Assembly (NCBI GenBank): GCA_018242665.1
Contig: JAFEBL010000041.1
Location: 1-60,795 of the forward strand
From: Nitrospira sp.
Lineage (GTDB): Bacteria; Nitrospirota; Nitrospiria; Nitrospirales; Nitrospiraceae
Direction of reading: 5' to 3'
Length of the DNA: 60,795 bases
In this document: piece by piece, positions 27,485 through 37,136 of the stretch
How the letters are laid out: every line of letters begins with the position of its first letter
Position numbering within the stretch: position 1 is the stretch's first letter
Translations under genes and position numbers: made by a program
The notes under the pieces: model-generated
What the model saw: only the letters and a program-made list of their open reading frames with translations
The model's database searches: none
Told to the model about the DNA's origin: nothing

Positions 27485-28074
27485 GTCATGTTCTCCTTTC
27501 CATCGGCATTGAACACCAGTGTTGTTCCCAGCGAACGACCGGCTCATCATCTGAACCAGCAAGGCATGTGCCATAGGGATACGTGGAAGTCTTCCTCACA
27601 TTATGCGAGTGATACGAATGCACGCATTTGTGTCAAGGATTGGTTGCTCCACGAGATCGTATCTAAAGGGATAGCGCGGTATCAAAAGAGATACGGACAA
27701 GCGACCGACGGCACCCATCGTCGCCCCTCCCAGCCGTATTTCTCAACACAACAGAATGGGAAGGATTCTCCCCAGGCCCGAGAGACCGATGCCAATCCGA
27801 TCAACGGCTGTCCGATCCTCACTCGACCTGTCGGCAGCGTTCAGAACATGTGACTGGTGCGGTATAGCCATGGCCGCACCGCAGACTAGCTCTCGCGCAG
27901 ATGCCCGGTTGGATGGCCCAGGCGTCTATGAGCCGCATTGGCTGCCACATCCTTGCATGTCTTGATGCAGTGCAGGAACACGCTCATGCAGGATCGAAAG
28001 AGTAGTGCAGTGAACCCTTTCGGTATTTCCATGGTGCGCAAAGAATCGCCCGCAGGTTACATTTTCTCCGTTCG
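27485..28074. other. Intergenic region of about 590 bases
   Basis: Contains the promoter candidate for the M64 pair (27609-27636, minus strand) near its left end; the remainder up to the nnrS stop holds no gene I can support and no tRNA-like fold. Confidence 0.55.
27609..27636 (-). promoter_or_regulatory. Candidate sigma-70 promoter for the M64 peptidase operon
   Basis: On the minus strand TTGACA (27636-27631), a 16-base spacer, then TATCAC (27614-27609), followed by about 115 bases of leader to ATG 27484. Confidence 0.45.
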
Positions 28075-29262
28075 TTATTCGTCCACGCTGGGACGCAGCA
28101 GATAGGGTCCGTACACCACCGCGAACAACAGGTAGGCGCCGCTCCAACTCAACGCCGCCGCGCCCAACATCGCATGGGTCGGCAGCCCGGTGCTTGGCCC
28201 AAACACTCGGAGGATTGCCCCGAAGCTCACCAGCACATACATGGCGACCGTCGCTGGGTCCGCATGGCGCTCGCGTCCTGTATGGCCCAAACTCGCGCGG
28301 GTCATAATGCCGAGTGTCATGACACCCACGGCCCCGGTGGTCAACGCATGCACCGCATCTTCGTTCGGAAGGCCGACGCCAAGCGCAGCACATCCGAGCA
28401 GGAACATCGCCAACGTGAGCCACCCATATCCCCAGTGCAGCACAAAGACGAGCGGCTCCCGCCATGTGAACCAGCCGTACCACCGCGACAGTCGAACGAG
28501 ATTGAGGACGCCGGCAAGGATCAGGAACCAGCCGGCTACGGCGCCCTGCGAAAATACCGCCCAGATCGTCGAGGCGACCGCGACCACCCCGATCGCCGCC
28601 ATATCGAGATGCGTGAACCGCGCTGGTTTCTCCGGCCTGCGGTCATGAACCAGATACTCACGGGTGAAATTCGGGGTCACGCGCCCGCCGATGAAGGCCA
28701 GCAAGGTCATGTCCAGCCCCAACGCCATGCGTTCGGGCACATCCGTCGCGGTGCCATTGAGCGCAAACCCATGAAAGAGCAGATTCGTGACCGTGTAGAG
28801 ACTGAGCAGCACGCCGATCGGCGCATGATTCCAGCTTTTCCCCCCTGCGATTTCACGCCACAGCATGCCTGCCAACACCAGAAGATAGGCCGCATCGACG
28901 ATGGCTGCGAAGACCGGCGGGACCCAGGGCCACGCCAACAGCACACGACCAGCGAGCCACAGGCAGAACAGGCCCGCCAGTTCCCGTCCCTGGATTGGCG
29001 GACGATCCGTCCAGTTAGGCACCGCCGTCAGCACAAACCCGGTGATCACCGCCGGCAGAAAGCCGAACAACATTTCATGCACATGCCATTCACGAGGCGC
29101 CGCCAAACCGGTTGAACCAATCCCAAGCGACAACATCACGATCCAGGCAGGCACAGCCAGGCCAGCAAACCAGGCGGCGCCGAGAAAAAACGGCCGGAAG
29201 CCGTACGAAAACAGCGCCATCTGCAGTTCAGTCCCTCGACGTTTGACTGGAGCAATCTTCAC
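28075..29262 (-). CDS. nnrS: NnrS family haem- and copper-containing membrane protein
   Basis: 395 residues, about 12 hydrophobic segments. It starts in the NnrS style with YGFRPFFLGAAWFAGLAVP and has the conserved WHVHEMLFGFLPAVITGF and the GRVTPNFTRE block. Near the end are THAMLG and a hydrophobic tail. NnrS proteins are linked to nitric oxide and nitrosative stress defence in denitrifiers and other nitrogen-cycling bacteria. The gene sits between an intergenic gap and the TPR gene, on the same strand as the 1026-residue membrane protein gene; no NO-responsive regulator gene is nearby. Confidence 0.88.
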   Translation of the reverse strand: MKIAPVKRRGTELQMALFSYGFRPFFLGAAWFAGLAVPAWIVMLSLGIGSTGLAAPREWHVHEMLFGFLPAVITGFVLTAVPNWTDRPPIQGRELAGLFCLWLAGRVLLAWPWVPPVFAAIVDAAYLLVLAGMLWREIAGGKSWNHAPIGVLLSLYTVTNLLFHGFALNGTATDVPERMALGLDMTLLAFIGGRVTPNFTREYLVHDRRPEKPARFTHLDMAAIGVVAVASTIWAVFSQGAVAGWFLILAGVLNLVRLSRWYGWFTWREPLVFVLHWGYGWLTLAMFLLGCAALGVGLPNEDAVHALTTGAVGVMTLGIMTRASLGHTGRERHADPATVAMYVLVSFGAILRVFGPSTGLPTHAMLGAAALSWSGAYLLFAVVYGPYLLRPSVDE

Positions 29263-29350
29263 CGCGGACCTCCGCCATCCTTTTCAATCAGTCCTTGAAT
29301 CACCATGGGCTCTTCTCTCAAACACCACGGCTCGTCATCAACCCTATAGG

Positions 29351-30169
29351 TCACTTCGTCAATTGATCCATCAGCCATTCCATCGCATCCGAGGAGGCGA
29401 GCCAGGCCTCGGCAAACCCCGCAAAATAGAGGGCCGCCTCATGCCGGTCTCCCGGCGTGAACCGTTCAGGCAACCGCGCCGGAGGGTTCCGCTTTCCAGT
29501 GAAATAGTCCGCCACATGCGGATTGCGTTGAATCGCCGTCTGTAAGTGCTGCTGTGCCGTAACACGATCGCCGCGGCGAAGGTCGAGCAGGACACGGCTC
29601 CAGAGAAACGCGGCAGACGAATCCTCCGCATACCGATGAAAGAGCTCCTGTGCGCCGATATCATCCTCCACGGCAAGGTACCGATTCAGCAACCCGTAGC
29701 GAATCCCCTGGTTGTCGCCGGGATTCAGTTCCAGAAGGGCTTCGCAATGTGCGATGGAATCCTGCTTCCTGCCAAGCACCCATAGGCAATCGGCCAAGCC
29801 CTGACGCGCACGCATGTACGGCCTTGTCTCGATCAGTCCCCAGAAATAGCCCGCCTGCTGCGCAAACACTGTTTCGCCGAGATGACGTCGTCCGGCATCG
29901 ACTCCTTGTTGATACAACAGACAGGCGTCCTCTGCCGACCTGGCCTCAGATTCCGCCAACACCGTGTAAGCATCCGCACAATCGGGCGACATCGCCAGTG
30001 CCTGACGGGCTAACGCCGCGGCCTGCCGGGCAGTCGTGGCCTCCCAGGCCTTGGAGATCAAGACTTGCGCCTGTTCCAGTTTTTCGGCGTCGGCAAGAAC
30101 GGAGTTCACATGCACCGGCGCGGCAGACCGCTTGCGCCGTGTACCGGAGCGGGGGGATTTCCTGTTCAT
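29351..30169 (-). CDS. Tetratricopeptide-like protein, neighbour of the large membrane protein
   Basis: 272 residues, all-helical and soluble, with TPR-like helix pairs (for example QAAALARQALAMSPDCADAY at about 50-70 and SIAHCEALLELNPGDNQG at about 135-155). A basic leader of about 20 residues is not a signal peptide. It lies 54 bases downstream of the 1026-residue membrane protein gene on the same strand, so co-transcription is likely. No function beyond protein-protein scaffolding can be read. Confidence 0.7.
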   Translation of the reverse strand: MNRKSPRSGTRRKRSAAPVHVNSVLADAEKLEQAQVLISKAWEATTARQAAALARQALAMSPDCADAYTVLAESEARSAEDACLLYQQGVDAGRRHLGETVFAQQAGYFWGLIETRPYMRARQGLADCLWVLGRKQDSIAHCEALLELNPGDNQGIRYGLLNRYLAVEDDIGAQELFHRYAEDSSAAFLWSRVLLDLRRGDRVTAQQHLQTAIQRNPHVADYFTGKRNPPARLPERFTPGDRHEAALYFAGFAEAWLASSDAMEWLMDQLTK

Positions 30170-30223
30170 GAATTAGGTGCTCCTTCCAGCGGCCCGGGCG
30201 GCGCGACCCGCCAATCGCCTGCC

Positions 30224-33200
30224 TCAGAACAGCGTCGCCAAGTAATCCAGCAAGAACACCAGACCCGTGCCCCCCGTCGGTAAGGCGATCGCGCCGAACA
30301 ACGGATGCTGCGTGAAGGGCAGGAAGGCCCCATCGCGCGTCTGCTCGATCCGCTCGACCATGCCGTTGACTTGGCGGCGCTGCTCGCGCAAGAAGACCGG
30401 CGCGCCTGACAATCCATGGAGTCGCGCTTTCAACTGCTTCACCGCTTCCCGTTTTGCCCGCTCGGCGGACCGCCGCAGACAGACACCGTTGCCGAACGCG
30501 TAGAGCGCATTGAGGGTAAAGATCGCCATCAAGCCCGCCGGAAAATTCCACCGGTCGAAATAACTGTGTCGCGCCACGGCCATCAGGAACACGATGACAA
30601 ACGGATAATAGATCATGGCGCTGATGACCTGCGTACGCTTCGCAATAAATTGGACGCCGAGCCATTCGTGCACATAGGACTCATCGACGCCCAGCTTTTT
30701 GGCCTCCCGCGCGAGCAGCCGTTTCGGCCATTCAATCTTGGTCTTGATCATGATCAGGATCAACCGACGACAGAGTCGTGTGGCGTCCACCACATAAAAC
30801 ATCAGCAGCATCATGGCGATGACGCTCACCCACAGGATGAAGTAGTTGAGCGTAAAACAGGCGTCGCCTCGACAGGGCGTAACGGGAGAGCCAAACTGCG
30901 CCATCAACACGAGGCCGAACATCAGATACACCACCACCTGCGGCACCACGCGCCGTACTCGTTCTTGCCAGGCCCCGAGGAGACGATACTCGTGCCAGAG
31001 CTCCCGCGCTTCCGCATGACCAAAGAGCGACGGCCACCAGCGATGGATGCCGATCCAGGAACGGAACGGGCTCGAGAGCAGGGCATCAAGACGCAGCAAT
31101 CGAAATCTGCGAATCAATGTTCGATCGCTTTCCCACAGCCGCCACCAGGAATGGGCGAAAAAGATCACGCAGAACACGAACGCGAGCAAGCGTAGACTCG
31201 TCGTCGGCCAGACACTGATCCCGTCGGTGAAGGAAAAGGGTTCCCCGTCCGTCCCGTCCAACATGGCACTGCCTAGCAGTCCAGCCACGATCAATCCAAC
31301 CAGCAGGGCCACGAGAGGAAGCCCACCCCCCCAGCGCCGGCGGCAGACCACCCAGAGTTCGCTGTTGATCAAGACGGCGCACCCGAACATCAAGCCCGCG
31401 GCAAGCAGGAGGAGTCCCGTCGCACGAATTGATGGAAGCCCCAACGCGCCGGTGTGCGGATCGACATCGGGGCGAGGCAGATGGATGCTCTCGAGCGCGT
31501 CCGACGTGTGAACAGGATCCGGACTGAGATCGACGGCGCCATGCCGGCCGACTTCGTACAGGCGCGGCCGGACTTCCGCCGAAAATCGTATCCCACTGGG
31601 CAATGACAGAGAATCCTTCTCAGACTGGGACTGGTCTTTCGCTGGAGGGCTCCGGAGATGCCCCACCGCCCGCAGCACCGAATAGAACAGCGCGGTTTGA
31701 TAACTGTCCCGGAAGGGCGGGATCGGCGTCTGGATCCTGGGATCGAGTTCCAGGCCAAAATGCGAGGCGACCACCAGATTCCTGGTCCACGGCAATTGAC
31801 TGGAGTGGGTCAACCGGGAGTCGAGGTCGGTCGTGAAAAAGAGCGCGTGGGGAAAATTCTTTCGCAACGCCTGCAGGATCATGAGCTTGTCATAGACGTC
31901 GCTCCCCAACACCCCGATCGCTTTGAACTCGCCGTTCGACGTCGATTCTTCCCGCTTCAACTGCTCGACCAACCGCCGCAAATAGTCGAGCTGGCTTCGG
32001 CCCACCGGTACTTCCTCGGCCACCGGCTCGAGAACGAGCCCCTTGTCACCCGATTTGTCCTTGGCATTCCCGGCATCCTTCGCGTTGTCTTTGGGCGGCA
32101 ATTCCCCATCGAGGCCCGCGAGATAGGAATAGCGATGCGCCCAATTCGGATACTGTTCCGTGCGAAGTTCATCGAGATGTTGCGCCAGACTCCGAACAGG
32201 CTTCTTCTGAGCGTTTTCGGCCAATCCAGTGGCGACTGCCACGAACGTGCGCGGCAGGGATCGTCCATAGAGTGTGTCCCATTCCGAGATCAGCGCAATA
32301 TGCGGCATCGTCGACGAGGCCGTCAGATCGATGTGGCGGCGCGTCAGTTCCGACACCAATTGCTCGGCAAGCGCGTCGTCGCTTCCGATCGTCCTGAACA
32401 AGCGCAATCCGCCGGCCGTGAACCGGCCCTCGACGCCATTCTCCATTTCCTGTCCTGATCCCTCCCCCAACAGGATCGGGTCCGCAGCCGTGGCCCAGGA
32501 GGAATAGAATTCGGCGTCACTCAACAGAGGGCAAACAACCGGCTGAGGCGTTGTCGCAGTAGATTTGAGTTCCTTCAGCATGGCGCTCAGCGAGCCGGAG
32601 GTGCGAGGCCCCAACACGTGATAGGCTGAAGGGAGCCTATCCAACTGACCATTGAGATAGTCCAGCAAGCTCGTCAGGGCGTGCAAGGGCTTCGGGCCAA
32701 GATCCTGCTCTTTGAGCCACAGGACTAGAACGGCCTGCGGAGCATCCTCTTCCTGCTGGTTCGGCTTTGATGCCAGGCCTACCTTCGACAGCCTCGGCCC
32801 TGGGGTAAACCATTCGGCAGGCACGATCGTGGTAATACCTGCGGTCGATTCCCATTTGAAGAACCGGATAGATTCGCCGGACTCCGGCAGATACCCGGCA
32901 GCACCCAGCGCCGAGACCAGCGCATAACGATCGCGCAGCCTCGATTCCACACCACTGGCGTAGGGACTGCCATCGACAAACACGGGCATTAATAGAAAAC
33001 GGAATTGCCTATTGGCCAGTTCAGTCCCATCTACCAGACCAGGCGAGGCATGGTGTCCATGCTTTCCGTCTTCTGAAGCGTTTTCCTTCTGAATATGGGT
33101 CGCCACCGCCTCAAACGGATCCTGCCAGAGTCGGGATTGCACACGATCACGAACAACCGCGGCAGACTTCTCCGCCTCCTTATCGATCGGTCGCGAGGTC

Positions 33201-33304
33201 TTGATAGGCGCCTGATAGATGACGAAACTGCTCACCGCCGCCAGCAGCAGCGCCACCAGACCGGCTAGTGGCAATTTTGGTTTGTCTTCTTTTGATTCCG
33301 CCAT
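30224..33304 (-). CDS. Large multi-pass membrane protein of unknown function
   Basis: 1026 residues: one N-terminal membrane helix (about 12-30), a large presumably periplasmic domain (about 35-640), then about eight hydrophobic segments (645 to the end). The soluble part contains GVLGSDVYDKLMILQALRK and a segment ALFFTTDLDSRLTH that vaguely recall periplasmic-binding-protein folds, but no family is recognised with confidence. It precedes a TPR gene and nnrS on the same strand. A sensor or transporter with a large extracytoplasmic head would fit the layout. Confidence 0.65.
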   Translation of the reverse strand: MAESKEDKPKLPLAGLVALLLAAVSSFVIYQAPIKTSRPIDKEAEKSAAVVRDRVQSRLWQDPFEAVATHIQKENASEDGKHGHHASPGLVDGTELANRQFRFLLMPVFVDGSPYASGVESRLRDRYALVSALGAAGYLPESGESIRFFKWESTAGITTIVPAEWFTPGPRLSKVGLASKPNQQEEDAPQAVLVLWLKEQDLGPKPLHALTSLLDYLNGQLDRLPSAYHVLGPRTSGSLSAMLKELKSTATTPQPVVCPLLSDAEFYSSWATAADPILLGEGSGQEMENGVEGRFTAGGLRLFRTIGSDDALAEQLVSELTRRHIDLTASSTMPHIALISEWDTLYGRSLPRTFVAVATGLAENAQKKPVRSLAQHLDELRTEQYPNWAHRYSYLAGLDGELPPKDNAKDAGNAKDKSGDKGLVLEPVAEEVPVGRSQLDYLRRLVEQLKREESTSNGEFKAIGVLGSDVYDKLMILQALRKNFPHALFFTTDLDSRLTHSSQLPWTRNLVVASHFGLELDPRIQTPIPPFRDSYQTALFYSVLRAVGHLRSPPAKDQSQSEKDSLSLPSGIRFSAEVRPRLYEVGRHGAVDLSPDPVHTSDALESIHLPRPDVDPHTGALGLPSIRATGLLLLAAGLMFGCAVLINSELWVVCRRRWGGGLPLVALLVGLIVAGLLGSAMLDGTDGEPFSFTDGISVWPTTSLRLLAFVFCVIFFAHSWWRLWESDRTLIRRFRLLRLDALLSSPFRSWIGIHRWWPSLFGHAEARELWHEYRLLGAWQERVRRVVPQVVVYLMFGLVLMAQFGSPVTPCRGDACFTLNYFILWVSVIAMMLLMFYVVDATRLCRRLILIMIKTKIEWPKRLLAREAKKLGVDESYVHEWLGVQFIAKRTQVISAMIYYPFVIVFLMAVARHSYFDRWNFPAGLMAIFTLNALYAFGNGVCLRRSAERAKREAVKQLKARLHGLSGAPVFLREQRRQVNGMVERIEQTRDGAFLPFTQHPLFGAIALPTGGTGLVFLLDYLATLF

Positions 33305-33646
33305 TGAAACGACCTGCTCACGAGCCGGTAGGTCGATGCTCGGGTCTTCATAAGTGACCTGCCGAACATCGCCTACGCAAAATCAGCGACAGGCTAGTCT
33401 CGACAACGAAAACTGTCAATGGAGAGAATAAGGTGCAGATGGCCGGGGAATCCTCCAACTGTACGCCCGTCCGAATTCGCTCACCAGTTCTTCATGGAGG
33501 GTGGGGCGATGGTCTCCGGCTGCGCGCGTCCAACGAGGGCCTTCTGAGGCCGCGCGTTGCGCGAGCAAAGGAGACCATCACCCCGCCCTCCTCTCCCTCC
33601 CCCTTCCGTTTGACTTCAACTTTCACCCTCACTACAATCGGTCCCC
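33305..33646. other. Divergent intergenic region with family B repeat
   Basis: 342 bases between the divergent large membrane protein gene and dnaE. It contains the family B hairpin element (33499-33588), beyond which a pyrimidine-rich stretch leads to the dnaE start. No other gene is seen. Confidence 0.7.
33499..33588. repeat. Family B long hairpin repeat, copy 1
   Basis: 90-bp near-perfect palindrome. The outer stem pairs 33499-33517 (GGGTGGGGCGATGGTCTCC) with 33570-33588 over 19 positions (one G-T pair, one mismatch). Inner stems are TGCGCGCG (33521) with CGCGAGCA (33560), AACG with CGTT, and GGCCT (33538) with AGGCC (33547). The same architecture recurs at 47192-47276 with changed stem sequence. 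It lies about 60 bases upstream of the dnaE start in a divergent region, so it is not placed as a simple terminator. Confidence 0.85.
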
Positions 33647-36600
33647 GTGGCATCACAATTCGTTCATCTCCATCTCCACACCCAATACAGCCTTCTCGAC
33701 GGCGCCAATCAGATCGACCCCCTGATGCAGCAGGTAAAGTCGTTCGGGCAACCGGCCGTCGCGATGACCGATCACGGCAACATGTTCGGGGCGGTGGAGT
33801 TTTACCGGAAGGCCAGGGAAGCCGGCGTCAAACCCATCATCGGGTGCGAAGCCTACATGGCGCCGGGCAGCCGACTGGAGAAGAATTCCCATCTCGCGCA
33901 CAACGACTACTACCACCTCATCCTGCTCGCCACAAACCTCAAGGGATACCAGAACCTCATCAAATTGGTGAGCAAAGCGTACCTTGAAGGGTTCTACTAT
34001 AAGCCGCGGATGGATAAGGAAATTTTGCAGCAGCACCATGAAGGCCTCATCGGCCTGTCAGGCTGCCTGAGCGGCGAAGTTGCCTATCTCATCGGGCAGA
34101 AAGATCTGGCCGGCGCCACCAAGGCGGCGGGCGAGTATCGTGAGATCTTCGGCAAGGACAATTACTACCTCGAGCTGCAAGCCAACGGACTGGAACACCA
34201 GCGCATCGCCAACGACGGGCTGCTCGACATCCATAAGAAGCTCGGCATTCCCCTCGCCGGCACCAACGACTGCCACTACCTCAAGAAAGAAGACTCGCGT
34301 CCGCACGACCTCATGTTGTGCTTGCAGACCGGAAAAACGATCAACGATCCCAACCGCATGAAGTTCGACACGGACCAGCTCTACGTGAAATCCACGGAAC
34401 AGGCGCTGGTCGAGTTCAAAGAAATGCCGACGGCGGTCTCCAACACCGTCAAGATCGCCGAAGCCTGCACCCTCGAACTGGCGCTCAACAAAACGTATCT
34501 GCCCCAGTTCAAAGTGCCGGAAGGGTTCACGCGCGAAACCTACGTCGAGCAACTCGCCATGGAAGGCCTGACGGCACGCCTCAAGGAACGCCCGAGTTCC
34601 ATTCCTGAACTCGCCTATCAGGTGCGGCTCAAAGAAGAAATCGCGGTGATCTGCTCGATGGGATTCGCCGGGTATTTTCTCATCGTGTGGGACATCATCA
34701 AGTTCGCACGCTCGCGCGGCATCCCCGTCGGCCCAGGGCGCGGTTCCGCCGCCGGCAGCCTCGTCGCCTATGCCCTGCGCATCACCGATCTCGACCCGCT
34801 GGTCTACTCACTGCTGTTCGAGCGATTCCTGAACCCCGAGCGCGTCTCCCTCCCCGACATCGACATGGACTTCTGCATGGATCGCCGGGATGAAGTCATC
34901 AACTACGTCATCCACAAATACGGCGAAGACCACGTCGCGCAAATCATCACCTTCGGGACCATGAAGGCCAAGGCGGCCATTCGCGATGTCGGCCGCGTCC
35001 TCGAAATGCCTTACGCTGAAGTCGACCGGATCGCCAAACTTGTCCCCGACGATTTGAAGATGACGCTCGACAAGGCGCTCGAGCAGGAGCCACGCCTGAA
35101 GGAACTCGTCGACAAAGACATGAAGGTCAAGGAACTCATGTCGGTCGCGCAGTCGCTCGAAGGACTGGCGCGCCACGCCTCCACGCACGCGGCCGGTATC
35201 GTGATCTCGGATCAGCCGCTCACAGAACATGTCCCGCTCTACAAAGGGCCCAAGGACGAAATCGTCACCCAATATTCCATGGGTGATGTCGAAAAAATCG
35301 GCCTGGTGAAATTCGATTTTCTCGGTCTGAAAACGTTGACGATGATTCAGCGGGCCGAGTCCCTGGTCAACCAGGGCCGCCCCGACCAGCCGCCGCTGCA
35401 GGTCGAACAATTACCCTTCGACGATCCCGCGACCTTTGCGCTGCTCTCCTCCGGCAAAACCACCGGCGTGTTCCAGTTGGAAAGCTCCGGCATGCGCGAC
35501 CTGCTGATGGGACTCAAGCCAGACCGGTTCGAGGACATCATCGCCATCATCGCGCTCTATCGTCCCGGCCCCATGGATCTCATTCCGGACTTCATCAAGC
35601 GCAAACAGGGCAAGATTCCCATTGCCTACGAGATGCCTGAGCTCGAGCCGATCCTGAAAGACACGTACGGCGTCATCGTATACCAGGAGCAGGTCATGGC
35701 CATCGCCAATAAGGTGGCCGGATTCTCGCTGGGACAAGCCGACATTCTCCGCCGCGCCATGGGAAAAAAGAAGCCGGAGGAAATGGAAAAGCTCCGGGTC
35801 CAATTCCTGGAAGGCGCGAAGCAGAAAAAAATCGCGGAGAAAAAGGCCGACAAACTCTACGAGTTGATCCAGAAGTTCGCCGGCTACGGCTTCAACAAGT
35901 CGCACGCCGCCGCCTATGCCGTGGTCTGTTATCACACGGCCTATCTCAAGGCGCACTACCCGACGGAATTCATGGCCTCCCTGATGACGACCGACATGGG
36001 CAACGCCGACAAGATCGTCGGCTACTTCACCGAATGTCGCGGGCTCGGCATCCCGGTGCTGCCGCCCGATGTGAACCAGAGCCAGAAGGACTTTGCCGTC
36101 GTCGACAAGAGCATCCGGTTCGGCCTGGCGGCCATCAAGAATGTCGGCGAAGGCGCCGTCGAAGCGGTCATCGAGTCGCGCAAGGAAGAGGGCCCGTTCC
36201 GCTCGTTCTTCGATCTGTTCCGCCGCGTGGACCTCCGCAAGCTGAACAAGCGGATGATGGAAGGGCTGATCAAGGCAGGAGCCTTCGATTCCATGGGCGG
36301 ACGACGTTCACAATATCTGGCCGTGCTCGACCAGGCGATGGACGAAGGCGTGAGCATTCAAAAGGAACGCGCCGTCGGCCAGACGAGTATCTTCGGCGAC
36401 GACGTCCCCGGCCTTCCACAGCATCTTGCCGATCCGGCCTTGCCCGATGTGCCCGAGTGGAGCCAAGGGGAACTCTTGAAATACGAACGCGAGTTGACCG
36501 GCTTCTACATCAGCGCCCATCCGCTGGCGCGGTACGAGGCCGCCATTCAGCTCTTTTCCAACACCACGAGCATGCAGGTCGCCGATGTACCGGACGGCCG

Positions 36601-37099
36601 CGAAGTGAAACTCTGCGGCATCATCACCGCCGTGAAATCCATGCTGACCAAAAAGGGCGATCGCATGGCCTACATCACGCTGGAGGATTTACACGGCGTG
36701 ATAGAAGTGATAGCCTTTCCTGACCTTTACCGAGACCATGCCGACATGATCGTGCCGGAACAGGTCGTGCGATTGACGGGCACCGTGGATCGCGGAGACA
36801 AGGGCACCAAGTTGCGTGGGACCAAAATTGAACCCTTGGCCGAACTGCAGAACAAGGGGATCTCGCGGGTGATGATTCGCCTGCACGACAGCCCCTCGGC
36901 GTCCACGCGGCTGCCGATGCTGCGGCAGGTGTTCCAAAAATATCCCGGTTCCTCGACCGTGTCCCTGGTGATGGCATTGGGCGGCACGATTGAAGCCCGA
37001 ACGTCTCCCCTCCCCAATGTCAAGATTACTCCCAGCGAGCACTTCGTCGCCGATATTGAGGAAGTACTGGGCAAAGGCGCCATCACTTTGGTAACCTAG
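33647..37099 (+). CDS. dnaE: DNA polymerase III subunit alpha
   Basis: Replicative polymerase catalytic subunit, 1150 residues. The N-terminal PHP domain begins FVHLHLHTQYSLLDGANQI; the palm carries the acidic triad motif PDIDMDFC with GPGRGSAAGSLVAYALRI before it; the finger and helix-hairpin-helix regions follow (YGFNKSHAAAYA), and the C-terminal OB-fold lies near 990-1060. The start is GTG 33647; no stronger site lies upstream. It is followed 37 bases later by accA, a common dnaE-accA neighbourhood. No truncation or intein is visible. Confidence 0.96.
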   Translation: MASQFVHLHLHTQYSLLDGANQIDPLMQQVKSFGQPAVAMTDHGNMFGAVEFYRKAREAGVKPIIGCEAYMAPGSRLEKNSHLAHNDYYHLILLATNLKGYQNLIKLVSKAYLEGFYYKPRMDKEILQQHHEGLIGLSGCLSGEVAYLIGQKDLAGATKAAGEYREIFGKDNYYLELQANGLEHQRIANDGLLDIHKKLGIPLAGTNDCHYLKKEDSRPHDLMLCLQTGKTINDPNRMKFDTDQLYVKSTEQALVEFKEMPTAVSNTVKIAEACTLELALNKTYLPQFKVPEGFTRETYVEQLAMEGLTARLKERPSSIPELAYQVRLKEEIAVICSMGFAGYFLIVWDIIKFARSRGIPVGPGRGSAAGSLVAYALRITDLDPLVYSLLFERFLNPERVSLPDIDMDFCMDRRDEVINYVIHKYGEDHVAQIITFGTMKAKAAIRDVGRVLEMPYAEVDRIAKLVPDDLKMTLDKALEQEPRLKELVDKDMKVKELMSVAQSLEGLARHASTHAAGIVISDQPLTEHVPLYKGPKDEIVTQYSMGDVEKIGLVKFDFLGLKTLTMIQRAESLVNQGRPDQPPLQVEQLPFDDPATFALLSSGKTTGVFQLESSGMRDLLMGLKPDRFEDIIAIIALYRPGPMDLIPDFIKRKQGKIPIAYEMPELEPILKDTYGVIVYQEQVMAIANKVAGFSLGQADILRRAMGKKKPEEMEKLRVQFLEGAKQKKIAEKKADKLYELIQKFAGYGFNKSHAAAYAVVCYHTAYLKAHYPTEFMASLMTTDMGNADKIVGYFTECRGLGIPVLPPDVNQSQKDFAVVDKSIRFGLAAIKNVGEGAVEAVIESRKEEGPFRSFFDLFRRVDLRKLNKRMMEGLIKAGAFDSMGGRRSQYLAVLDQAMDEGVSIQKERAVGQTSIFGDDVPGLPQHLADPALPDVPEWSQGELLKYERELTGFYISAHPLARYEAAIQLFSNTTSMQVADVPDGREVKLCGIITAVKSMLTKKGDRMAYITLEDLHGVIEVIAFPDLYRDHADMIVPEQVVRLTGTVDRGDKGTKLRGTKIEPLAELQNKGISRVMIRLHDSPSASTRLPMLRQVFQKYPGSSTVSLVMALGGTIEARTSPLPNVKITPSEHFVADIEEVLGKGAITLVT

Positions 37100-37136
37100 G
37101 CGAACCTAGGCAACACCCGTAAGGGAGTTCAGCAGT

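Noticed and set aside
28174-29115. Plus-strand open frame of 313 codons opposite nnrS
   Set aside because: His/Arg/Gln-rich shadow of the NnrS membrane gene, with no independent evidence.
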